Below, piece by piece: positions 44,976 through 55,335 of a stretch of DNA of 64,000 bases. Each line of letters begins with the position of its first letter. Position 1 is the first letter of the stretch. The notes under the pieces are model-generated. The model was not told the DNA's origin. It saw only the letters and a program-made list of their open reading frames with translations, and did no database searches. The DNA lies in contig CM035309.1 of the NCBI GenBank assembly GCA_002900995.3, positions 62,001-126,000 on the forward strand, in the 5' to 3' direction. The DNA is from Ganoderma boninense. Lineage: Eukaryota; Basidiomycota; Agaricomycetes; Polyporales; Polyporaceae. The translations under genes and the position numbers were made by a program.

Positions 44976-47943
44976 TAGGTCGAGGAATGCGGCAGATGTT
45001 GATATCGAGTATCTGAAAAGGGAGCCCGAGAGATGTGGGGGATGGAGCCGCAGACGACAATGGAGGCGAGGTCGAGAGGGACGGGGGTAAAGGTCGAGGA
45101 CAAGGAGGGAGACGGGGTATTGATAGCGTTCTCGCAACCACCCATGGGGTGCCTCATGCCTTCATGCCCGGATCGAACTTCGATTACACGCCAGGGGAGC
45201 GTCTAGGTCGGGCGGCCCACCCGATCATTCCACTTTGGTCATCGCTCGTCACAGACGTTTGGGTAGGGAATGCGAATGCTACTTCCCATCGCGTCCTAGT
45301 TATGTCAGTCGAACAGGCCATAAATCAGGACAGGAAACGTAGTTCACTTCCGCATCACCAGAGTGAAGCAAAGAGCCACGGGCTCGAAGATGTGGTAAGG
45401 AGAAGCAAGACTGAAGGGCATTATCATGAGTATCCGTAGTGCGCCTCCAGCTACGATGACTCACTTGTCCCAGATTACTCCAGAATCGGTTCCAGCAGAA
45501 CGGGGAACACCGCCACGAAGAATGCGCCGAGTCCGAACGTCTCTGTCGCCGAGTTCTGCACCATGACGAAGCCCAGCAGCCTCCCGTGCCCACTCCCAAG
45601 GTTGCAGGTCGCAAGCACAAGAACGATACACCGCGGATACGGTCCGTGCTCCGTCATCTTCAAGTTGCTAGCGCTCGATGTGACCACGGCCCCGACGCTC
45701 GATGCCCTCAGTGGCCAGTGAGTCTGCAGAGTAGAACCGGACGGCAGCGATACCATCAACGAGGTTTCGTGAAGCTATACAGCGCGACGAGGACCCTACA
45801 CAGTCATGCGACGAGGCCATGAGCCCCACGGCCACGACCACGGAGAGCAATCAACGGTCGACGATCTCCACCTGCTCGGAGCTGGCGCCGTCATTGCCAG
45901 AAGTCGCCAGTGAAGAAGTTGGTGGAGTGGAGGAAGTGGGGATCGCGTCGCGCACCGCCGGGTCTGAAGCTCGCTTAATGCGCAGAGGGCTATTTTCCGC
46001 CGAGGCTAAGTTGAGAGTGGTGCAGTGCTTGGGCATGCGGCTGCGGTTTGGAAAGGGTTCAGGAGAAACAAGTCTGTAAAAGGGACGGGAGTATCTATGG
46101 GCAGACTGTTGCTATCGAGCCCTACACCGCCCTTATCCGAAATCACTGTCCGGAATTTGATTGCGACAGGAGCCCCGGTATTGGTAGGGTTATATTCCGT
46201 GTGCAAGTATCCGCCGTTGCCTGCATCCGCCGTTGCCTGCTGTGTCTATGAGTCAACTGCGGAAAGCCACGAAGTCTCGCTTGTACGTGCCAATAAAAAG
46301 AAAAACGCTACGTACACGGCGCAGGGTCTCATCATGGCTTGACAGTCCAATCGGGCGGAGCCAGAAGATGACAAGTGCTTGACGGTTCACCGCAGTCGTC
46401 CAAGCCGTGCCGCTCTTTTGAAGTATTCGATCATAGGCGCGACTGAGCGATGTATTAGGTGTGATTGACGCGGTACGAATCACGATGATCGCTGCTTTAA
46501 GAGAGGTTGACCCGCAGCAGGGGCAGAGCACTTGCAGGGACGGCTGTTGGACACAACATCTCAGCTCCGGCCAGCGTCACGTGTAGCGGAAAGAGACTGA
46601 TTATTTTACGGCTTGGGTGGACACGAATGGGCCTCGTGTCGCGGCAGGCCCAGGGTGCACAGGACTCCGCGACGACGCCCTCGATCCACCGGTTACAGGG
46701 AAAGAACGAGAATAAGAGAATGGAGAACTGGCGTACCGGATGGCTTTGAGACCGCACGTTGATTACAAGCTCGGCAGAACCGGAGCTCGTTCTCACACCG
46801 ACTTAGGGCAAACGAGAGCGGTTGTGCAGGATGATGGACGCATAAGGGGCTCACCTCTCTAATGACCAGCCGAGAGCCCCACTTGTCTCTGTGCTTGAAG
46901 TTCTCTTTCGGCCTGTACAAGATAGCATGGCGGGAAGCATGGAACAGGGAATAGTCTGCAGAACGGCCACCGCTGCATGCCTAAAGGTCGAGACGACGGT
47001 GTCGACTATGCTTCTTATCCGGTTGCTTGGGGAGCGGGGGACCTAGAGGTCGTCACCGTGACAGAGGTTGTCTGTCGCCTAACTGGGCACGTTAACTTTA
47101 ACATGCTATGTGTGGAGCGCATGTATACACCGTGCAAGCATAGATCATACGAAGTAGGCTGTAGAGGCAGGACTGGAGGGGAGGAGAAGGACGAGAGCCT
47201 TGGGGCGACGGGACGTCGAGAAACGGCTTGCCAGGGCGCCTCCTCCGGGCCGGCTGATCCGTCCAGCGCGCTTCCAGGCGGCCGGACTCCGGTGCAGCCT
47301 GGGCGCAGCCCAAACTTCACTTTCTACTACATTTCTCCATGATCGCACACTAGGCCCCACTAGAAATAAGATTTTGCTGCCCTCTGGTGAGTTCTTTATG
47401 TACCATATAAGGCGCTGGGTCTTGTGTTTCGTCAGCGAGCGAGCTTTTCGTAGTTAGTGTAGCTCCCAGCACATCTACCGTCTGCGGATAGTAGGCTAGG
47501 TCTTCCAGTCGCAGTACCAGATCGCCCGCCCGGCGTAAGCTGCTCTGTCGGTCGCAGCGCGCATTCCACTGCTTGGCTTTCCCGTGACCTTGTAGTATGT
47601 GTCTTGTCCGCAATGCTACTCCCTCTCTCCGTTGTTGATTGTAATGCATCCACAGAGAACTCCGTAAATGTCTGCACATGAAACGCCATCCCTGTCCGAC
47701 ACGACCTTCCTCCTCTCATCCAATACCTGAACAGCCTCGGGCTCGAACTCCCAAGGACATTACGAACCGTCAGGCGCACCCTCCTTGCGCTCGCGCCGCA
47801 AGACTCTCGCCGGTGACACGTCCCTGTCAACGCCTCATGACATACATCGCGGGTGCTACACCGTAAACGTGATTTATGTTTACCCGTCCCTCCGTGGCGT
47901 GCGTGCGTGTACTGAACCATTTGCGAGTGCCGGCTAGCCACCG
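44976..47943. other. 3-kb interval without a recognised gene
   Basis: The start is the helicase promoter. A minus-strand open frame at 45475-45759 contains a short hydrophobic run (GAFFVAVFPVLLEPIL) but is flanked by stops and frame changes, so at most a gene relic. At 47455-47480 lies a motif shared with the RNase Z intron. Nothing else was recognised. Confidence 0.4.
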
Positions 47944-48290
47944 GCGATCAGGACGGTGGGTGCGGGACGTGTATGAGAAGAACGTGGGCAAGACCTTGTC
48001 GATCTACAGCCCCTAGCCCTAAGTTTGGGACTGTAATTCGGGTGTGCATTGAACGATGGTCGGGAGAATCTAGACAGACGACGGTGAAGGAGGGCGGTTT
48101 CGTCAAGCGGGGAGACGAGTTTAGATATCTCGCGTTCGGTACGCACCTCCTCTTCTCCTCATCTTCGGGTATTACTAATGCTTCGTGCCTTCAGGTGGGC
48201 CCGCGATCATCACGCCGTTCAAGAAGGTCGTCGTGCAGGGGGACGATGATCTCCCCACATTGTCGAGGACGATGCACAAGGAGGTGAGAT
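47944..48290 (+). pseudogene. decayed phosphatidylserine decarboxylase C-terminal copy
   Basis: Fragments in changing frames read YEKNVGKTLSIYSP, FGTVIRVCIE and [20 protein letters not shown]. These match the PSD2 gene of this window ([34 protein letters not shown]). An intron sits at the same place, after FG, and is followed by GPAIITPFKKVVVQGDDDL. The cleavage-site GGST is GGPA here, so the pyruvoyl-forming Ser is absent. A stop and at least two frame changes show it is dead. The rest of the domain was not found. Confidence 0.82.
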
Positions 48291-48807
48291 GTGTAGAGCG
48301 GTTGCATGCTTCGAATCTTTCAAAAACTTGCTGGCTGATGAGCACCTGACTGAGCTGTCAGGACTCAAGTTACTGGTGGCCAACTTCAAGCGCATGTACT
48401 GCCTCCATCTTCGATCCTCAGGTATCGGCTGCACCCTGGGCATGCTGACTACCGCACTGTCGAGGTAAGTCCTTCTAGATCTGTTGATGAAGGCGTTGCA
48501 ATTGAATCTAACTACTCGAAGCTCTCCGAATATGTCTCTAGCATCGCCACAGTTGTGACACAGGGCCGTTCGGCGTTAAGGCCGCTGACGTTTCCCGCGC
48601 AACACATTAATGTTGTCCACAACAACCATGTGCTCGCGCATCTACACTAGTGACTAGGATGGGAACGACCCCTGGAACTGCTTTATTTGAATGATCGATC
48701 ACTGCGGATCTTCTGAACACCAGTGTTGCTGTAAATCTTGATGCCTTTTCTGACCACACCATAAGTACGGCCCTTTACTCTCTTTGCCCTCCACAATACC
48801 CTCCACG
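48291..48807. other. intergenic, promoter of the 7-TM gene
   Basis: Short remnants without recognisable coding potential. A CAGTGTTGCTG sequence at 48721 resembles a hAT end but has no partner. The last 60 bp are pyrimidine-rich. Confidence 0.35.
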
Positions 48808-50688
48808 ATGCGGCCTCTCGGAAGAGCGGCAGTGCCAGAGCTAAGACCGGTCTCTATCAATGGCCTCGCGCTCAACACCACGCTCTACTACGCCCAAAGT
48901 ATCAATATCTCGACCGCCGCCATTGATATCGGTTTATCAAGTGCTCTTTTCGGTGCGTCGCCCCCTGCGTCCAGACAACAGTCGTGCCTATTGCTCATGC
49001 CGGTGTCACGACAGGCGTTTTGACTCTGCTCGTTGTCGTCGCCGTGGGATTCCTCATGTAAGTTCCAGTAGCTTGGAGTCCTCGCACTGGCAGTCTGACG
49101 TCGCCCCGCCGGGGGCCCACTCGACAGCCGCAAGGGACTCGGCCACACCCCCGTCAAAATCCTCCTCCTGAGCACCCTGAGTCTGTACGGCTCCACAGCG
49201 GTGTTCATGGCCTCGCTGGCGGGGCACGTCGCCAGCGTCCACCGCCTGACCGCACACGCGCAGGCCGGCCTCTTCAATTCCGACGCATACACCGACGCCG
49301 ACCTCGACGCGTTCGAAGGCGACGTCATGAGGCATGCGTGGATGATGACGGTCGCCCTGTTCATCAATGTGCGTCCCGGCCCGCCCCCCCCGCTCCCGCC
49401 AGACATTTAGTACCTGCGGCAGCCATCGTGATGAGAGGCACGGGCACTGGCAACGACTGACCCAAGGACTGTGGCTGCTCGGCTCCGTTCTGCATTCTAG
49501 GTGCTCATCGGCGACAGCATCGTGTGGTGGCGCGTGTGCGCCATATGGCGGAACCGCGTCGTATACTGCATCGGGCCCGTCCTCCTCGTGCTCTTGACCG
49601 GTGCGTTTCAGCGCGTCTGTGTGTACTCAGACTACGCAGGGCCACATATCGAAATTGACCTACCAAACTATCACTATCATTATCGTCGCCGCCAGGGTTC
49701 GGCGTGAAGGCGATCTGCCCAGAAGAGCAATGCCTCCACCCGCCACAGCAGCCGCAGATGCTCCTCGGCCACGGCTTCTTCACGAACCAGATGGCGGCCC
49801 CGATGTCGCTCGCGCTCAACGTGCTCGCTACGCTGCTGATTGGGTACAAAGCATGGTGTGTGTTCGCCCCCCGCCCCCCATCCCCCCAACTGCCTCGCCT
49901 AGCCCTTCGCGACTGACCTCGCATACTACACGATCACTAGGATGCACAGGCGACTCCTGCGCAGACACTTCGGCAGCGGGCGACAGCACTCGCACGTGCT
50001 GAGCGCGCTCGCGCTGCTCGTCGAGTCCGGCACGGTCTACTGCCTCCTCCTCGTGAGTCCCCCTCCTTCTCCTTCTCAAGCTTCAGACACTGTCCTCCTA
50101 TCCTCCGCACGGTACTGACGGCACGACGCGCGAGGACACACAGCTGATCATCCTCGCGCGCCTGGTCGCGCCCGCGCACTTCCCCACGCCCGCCGCGCAC
50201 GAGAGCGCGGTGCTGGACGCCGTCGCGGACTACGACTACGCGTGCCTCGTCCCCGTCATCGTGAGTGAGCACTCCGAGTCTGACCTTGGACTTGGGGTCG
50301 CCGTGTACTGCCCGCGCAGGAACATTACTGACGACGATTGGGATTTCAGGCGATCTACCCGGTCTCGATCATCGTCATCGTCGCGCTCAACTGGTCGCCC
50401 ATCGAGCACACTGTCAGCCTGCTCTCGGGCTCAGAGGGCGAACCCACGCACGGCGCGGCGGGGGAAGCGCGTTATCCCTCCGCTGCTGTGTCGGGGACGG
50501 GGACGGGGAGGGACTTGGGCGGGACGATGATGAGCACCGTCGTGCTCGCGGACCACATGCAGATGTCGGACCTTCCGACTCGGAGTCAGGGCACCTCGAA
50601 CGAGGACGGGTCAGAGGAGGCGGAGATGAGGCAGGGTGCTCCATCTCCTCAAGACTGTCATATTGAGCGAGCGCTCGCCTTCGTGTAG
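48808..50688 (+). CDS. 7-transmembrane protein of unknown function, paralogue of the gene at 63.5 kb
   Basis: Spliced, this encodes an integral membrane protein with about seven helices: AAIDIGLSSALFG, VLTLLVVVAVGFLI, ILLLSTLSLYGSTAVFMASLAG, WMMTVALFINVLIGDSIVWW, CIGPVLLVLLTG, SLALNVLATLLIGYKAW and VLSALALLVESGTVYCLLLLIILARLV, with a further stretch IYPVSIIVIVALN. The motif LNTTLYYA lies before helix one and the C-terminal tail is Gly/Ser/acidic. Intron 1 (after LFG) and intron 2 (before RKGLG) are in the same places and phases as in the second copy. Such orphan 7-TM families are common in Agaricomycetes; some are guessed to be receptors. Ligand and role unknown. Confidence 0.82.
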
Positions 50689-50838
50689 ATCTACTATGTA
50701 GTCTCCTACCGCATAACGTGATCGCATACTCGATATTGAATATTCAATCACCGCACGAGCATGGATGCACGCAAAACCACGCTGCTGAGCCACTCGCTGA
50801 AAAGAGCCTTTGTTCCGGCATCCCACGTGTAGGGCAAG

Positions 50839-50845
50839 ATATAAG
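50839..50845 (+). promoter_or_regulatory. TATA box of the BTB gene
   Basis: ATATAAG lies 53 bp upstream of the ATG at 50898, with a CACGTG just before it (50824-50829). Confidence 0.5.
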
Positions 50846-50897
50846 GCAGCTCTGAGCCTCCGGACGACATCGCTTCTCTCGACCTCAAACACTAGAC

Positions 50898-52024
50898 ATG
50901 GAATCCCGCCACTCGACCTCTACCATGCCAACAGGGAGCCCCAAACGGGTCAGTTCATAACGCTGCCCTCGCATCTCGACCCCATACTCATGCCCCAGTG
51001 CACCCCGCCGTCGACACCAGAGACTCCGAGTTCTGGTACCCAGACGGGACGGTCGTCATCCGCGTGCACAAGACGCTCTTCAGGGTGCACAGCTCGGGCT
51101 CGCGCCTCGCGCGCTACTGCGTCTACTTCCAGAACCTGTTCGAGCAGCCCGAGGGCGCAGGGCTGAACGAGGTCATAGACGGGTGCCCCGTGTACCACGT
51201 CCCCGCCGAGCTGTCCGCCAACGAGTTCCGGGACGTCCTGGAGGCCCTCGACACCCCGTTGTAAGGCCCCCCCTGTCGGCGGCTCTTCGTTCATTATGTC
51301 CATATGCGGGCTCACCTCCGACTACTATCACAGGGAGTTCACCACGAGGCCCCCCACGCAAACCCTCGCGATCTCGCTGCTCACCGCCTCGACACGCCTC
51401 TCCTGCGCGCGCATGCACTCGCTCGCCGTCCGGCGCCTCTGCTCGCTCTGGGACGCCGCGCGCCCCCCGCCCGACGACCCGCTCGACGCGCGCAAGTGGA
51501 GCCTGGCCGCGTACATGGTCGAGCTCGCGCGGCGGCACGGCGTGCCGGGCGTGCTGAAGCGCGCGTTCTACGAGCTCGCGTCGAGCGCCGCGTTCTGGGA
51601 CGCCGTGCGCACGGACAAGGACGCGGTGCGGCTGCCCGCGGACGACGTGTACATGCTGTACGAGGCGCGCTTTGCGCTGGGGAAGATGTGGCGCGAGTGG
51701 GTCATGAAGCCAAAGCTCGGCGCGAAGACGAAGGTTAAGCAGGACGCGGAGGGAGGGGGAGCGGTGCAGGTATTGACGTTCCGGTGCCTTGGGGGTGCGT
51801 GCGGAGGTCGTTTCTCGGGATCCTGGGATGAACGGGTGAAGGAGCACGGTCTACTGGAGAAGGGAGCGATGGATCCGCTGAGATACAATGTAGTGAGGGA
51901 CGCGAAGGAGGCACTCCAGGGGGACTACCCATGGTGCGAATCGTGTAAGGCCGAGAAAGAGGAGGCGTGGAGGGCAAGGTGCACAGAGTGGTGGGGGATG
52001 CTAGACAGTCTATTTGGCTTGTAA
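50898..52024 (+). CDS. BTB/POZ-domain protein
   Basis: A BTB domain begins FWYPDGTVVIRVHKTLFRVHSS and runs to FRDVLEALDTPL, the usual form in the large Agaricomycete BTB family; BTB domains mediate dimerisation or cullin-3 binding. An intron follows, then a helical region (RMHSLAVRRLCSLWD) and a C-terminal Cys module (FRCLGGACGGRF, then YPWCESCKAEKEEAW). The first exon is probably 50898-50948; its phase does not fit the AG at 50998 but does fit the AG at 51029-51030, directly before FWYPDG. That join drops the acidic residues usually preceding FW, so the 5' end is uncertain. Confidence 0.8.
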
Positions 52025-52085
52025 TCGTAACCAACATTGTTCAAAGTCCCTGCGCTGGGCAAGTCGTGGGAATCAACCGCGAAGG

Positions 52086-52484
52086 ATGCACAAAGCGTCG
52101 CACCCCGCCCGCGACTCGCTCCCAGTGCGCATGCCTGAGGACGTCCGGGTGCTCTGGCACGAGTTCGTCATGCAGGCGCACGAGGGCACGACGCGCCGGC
52201 GGTACCCGCGGAGCCCTTATTGCATGCGCTGGTGCTGCAAACGGAACGAGAAGACGCGCGCGCGGCCCTGGCGGAGCTTTGTGTTTGAGAAGGGCACGCT
52301 GGAGGTGTGCGACCCGCTGCGGTTCGACTTTATGGCGGAGTGCGACGACGAGCTGCAGGAGGAGGGGAAGTGGTGCGAGGGGTGTGTGGAGAGGAAGCGG
52401 AAGGCGGTCGAGGAGAAGCGGCGCGAGTTGTGGGAAAGGATGGACGACCTCTGTCGGCTTGTAGGTAGCCCGTTTCCGCTTTGA
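52086..52484 (+). CDS. short copy of the BTB protein's C-terminal module, without BTB domain
   Basis: An intact 132-codon frame starts 62 bp after the stop of the BTB gene, in the same direction. It aligns with that protein's C-terminus: a Trp-rich helix (VLWHEFVMQAHEG against KMWREWVMKPKLG), a first Cys cluster (YCMRWCCKRNE), an LxVCDPLRF block matching MDPLRYNV, and a W-C-x2-C followed by a charged helix (KWCEGCVERKRKAVEEKR). No BTB domain precedes it. It may be a partial tandem duplicate, a decoy-like small protein or a decaying fragment. Confidence 0.6.
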   Translation: MHKASHPARDSLPVRMPEDVRVLWHEFVMQAHEGTTRRRYPRSPYCMRWCCKRNEKTRARPWRSFVFEKGTLEVCDPLRFDFMAECDDELQEEGKWCEGCVERKRKAVEEKRRELWERMDDLCRLVGSPFPL

Positions 52485-52813
52485 ATGTGGAGCAAAGCAA
52501 GCGAACGATGGCGCTGTACAGAGCTAGTGAGAAGAAGCTGCGACAGCATACCATAGCGACACGGGCGAGTGGCGCGTAGAGGTATTCAACCCGACCTGAG
52601 GTCGAGACAGAACCCACTTCTCGGCCTGAGGATTCGGACAGGACACCGTCGCTCGCCAGGGCTGTCCAACGGCGTAGCATTTCTTCGAATGTTTTGGGCC
52701 ATATCAATCTTGACCAGGTATTCTGGATGAAGCGGTTGTTACCGTGGAATACACGCAAGGATACGCCGATATACATTTCATATCCGAAGACAGGCAACAT
52801 GACAACCCAAGAC
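52485..52813. other. intergenic between convergent genes
   Basis: About 330 bp with no recognisable gene; it holds both 3' flanks. Confidence 0.45.
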
Positions 52814-53722
52814 TCAGTACTTAGCAGTGGCCTGTGTACAGACGGACATCCGGGCCTCGAGGCTGTCAACGTCTTTGAACGCGTCAAGCCTCACCACATC
52901 GTGACCTTCCTCAGATCCTGCACGATCACCCGATGTCTTCGCCACAGCGGATGAGACCCAAACCCAAGCACTCCTGGCGCAATGCAGGCACATTCCACCA
53001 AGTATCCACAGCCCTACGCCAAGTGTCCCCAGCACCGCACACGACACAGGGAGCGCAAAGAATCCCATCGCGCTGAGCGCCAGCTCGTGCTGGGCCGCAA
53101 GCCTGTCCGCCGCCCAGTCCGGCCGCATCACGAAGCCCAGAGGCATCGCGAAGACGTTCCCCGGCGCAAGCATCCACAGCGATCGGAGCATCCAGCTCTC
53201 AAACGGCATTTTCGCGATGGCGTTCTCCCTTCCTGACGACTGCGACAGCCGGCGTGCGACGAGATGGACGAGGGCGAATATGGCGAACGTGACGAGCACG
53301 ACGACAGAGCCCCCAGCCCCGAACGCCCTGAGCCATTCCCCGCTGTGACTAAAGGCCGGTAGGGCGAGGACAAAGAAACGCCCGATGCCCCAGGAGACGA
53401 AGCCGAAGAATGCCGTCCAGAACGACATGAACAATAGAAGCCCGAGGACGTTCATGAACACCTCGGAGCGACTCGTCTTGGGCAGGATGGGGACGCCCTT
53501 CGCAGATCTTCTGACGCTGGTCTGGCGGTGGATGATGCGGCCGGCTTCGATGTCTGCATCGACGTCCGAAGTACGATCCATCGTGACGAGCTCTACACCG
53601 TTGCCATGTTCGGTGTGCGGGAGCGCCGGATCACTGCAGGACGGGCTGATGGCGAGCGGGATATCGACGGATACTTGGGGATCCGCTGGAGCCTTGGGGG
53701 GAACGAGAGTCACTTGAGACAT
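52814..53722 (-). CDS. multi-pass membrane protein of unknown function
   Basis: Single-exon frame from ATG 53722 (MSQVTLVPPKAP). A polar N-terminal region of about 100 residues includes PILPKTSRSE. It is followed by about four hydrophobic helices: VLGLLLFMSFWTAFFGFVSW, GAGGSVVVLVTFAIFALVHL, LALSAMGFFALPVSCAVLG and VGLWILGGMCLHCA. A short cytoplasmic-like tail ends at 52814. The open frame extends 59 codons further upstream, but that part is basic and lacks membrane character. I do not recognise a family. Confidence 0.65.
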   Translation of the reverse strand: MSQVTLVPPKAPADPQVSVDIPLAISPSCSDPALPHTEHGNGVELVTMDRTSDVDADIEAGRIIHRQTSVRRSAKGVPILPKTSRSEVFMNVLGLLLFMSFWTAFFGFVSWGIGRFFVLALPAFSHSGEWLRAFGAGGSVVVLVTFAIFALVHLVARRLSQSSGRENAIAKMPFESWMLRSLWMLAPGNVFAMPLGFVMRPDWAADRLAAQHELALSAMGFFALPVSCAVLGTLGVGLWILGGMCLHCARSAWVWVSSAVAKTSGDRAGSEEGHDVVRLDAFKDVDSLEARMSVCTQATAKY

Positions 53723-55335
53723 CCGACGTAGTAGCTGTGGATCTGACAGTGAAGCCTTGAGGTGAGAAGGGTGCAGTCGGCGACGGCGGGTTCGAAGGCA
53801 TACGAGCCGTTTTTCTTTTAAACTGTCTAGCACGCGGCGGGGCACGCCACGCCGCTGGCTAACGCCAGTCGACGCGATGTGCCGGCACAGGGAGAGCACA
53901 AAGAAGTCAATTGTCTACAGCCTGGGTAGATATGAAACACGCTCGTTGGCGATGTGCGCCAGCGGCAGGTGCGGCAGCAGGACTTCAGAGAAAGGATGAA
54001 CCCAAATAATAGGTGTATTGAAGGCGTGGAGATCGCACGGCTTATTGTCTACGAGCATGATAGCACACACACCCGGTTTTGTAACGCCTACTCAGGCTAG
54101 ACAAGGGCATTCATGCAGGATGGCGGAATCAAATTGACACGGCGCGTAGGAAGGAACTCACTGATCCGTAAGAAAAATGCCACGTAGACGACGTCGCTAA
54201 ACTTGAAGTTCTCTATCCTCTTGCACCCGATATTATGGCATAAGCACAGCACGAGAAATAGCTGCAGAGCAGTCGTCACGGCATGTGTGGACGTCGACGC
54301 GGTGTTGATCGGGGTTTCTTGTCCGTTGCATTTTTCTGGTGGGAGCTGAGGGTACTATGTCCCACAGATGAGTGACTTGTGCCAGGAGCGCACATCGACA
54401 CCAAGCATAGACCATAAGGAGCAGACTGAGGAGGCAGGGCCGAGGGAGTGAGGTAGAGGATTGAGGAGAGGTTGAGCACGTTGAGTGCTTACGGCCAGGG
54501 ACTGGCGTCTCCTCCGGGCCGGTGTCCCCGGCTCTCCAGACGGTTGACGTCGGCCAAACGTTGGCAGCGCCAAGAGTACTGTCCTCCCTCTTTATTGACC
54601 GGTTGACCGGGCATCCGTGGGGGCTGCCCTCGAGCGCAAATACTTGTCCATGGGTCTATCAACAGAGTGTACACGTGACTGTTGCAAGGTGCCGTTCTAC
54701 GGCTAAAAAGGAGCATTGCGGGGCGCTTCCGTGTCGGCGGCGTGGCACCATTAACCAGAAATTATCTTGGCCACTCCATCTCAACAGGTGCCAGTGTGTT
54801 GGTCATTGTCCTGGTCGCCGAAAGTCTCGCTTAAGTACAATGTACTACATCCTTCAAGTTCTGGTGAGTCCCGTCTGCACTGTACACTGCAACATGGGCC
54901 AGTGGATTGCTGACGGACATACCATTTCGAGGCGAGTAACGTTGAAGATATATTAACTACACGAAATCGTCCCACTGGCATTTGGTCCGACTGAGTCTCG
55001 AGTGAGCAGTTGCGCTTGCTGTGTTCTCTCTTCAACTCTCTCTGACAACCTTGACTTTGCGATGCCCACGACGTCGTAGAAACTGCGGCTCACTGGGAAC
55101 GGTGGCGAAAGCGATCTTGTGTTGAAGCACTGATTAAAAAACCACAAGGAACGAAGCGCTGTGAGCGGTATTCCATACTTATACAATACATGCCAAGAGG
55201 ACTGATGAGTCTATCATGTGAATCGCGACGATAGTGGAACACAATCAAATTATACAATCGCAGGACCGCAGGACCCACTGGAACCTATAACGCAACGATG
55301 CGGTCCATGGCAAAGACAACGGCCTACCTCAACCT
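53723..55335. other. 1.6-kb interval without a recognised gene
   Basis: Short ORFs on both strands lack known motifs. It holds the promoter of the membrane-protein gene on one side and the 3' flank of the P450 on the other. Confidence 0.45.

Noticed and set aside
45475..46079. Possible membrane-protein gene on the minus strand
   Set aside because: Only one short hydrophobic stretch, with stops and frame changes on both sides; too weak to call even as a pseudogene.
48716..48735. CAGTGTTGCTG resembling the hAT end seen in the FPS intron
   Set aside because: No inverted partner and no 8-bp flanking duplication were found; probably chance.
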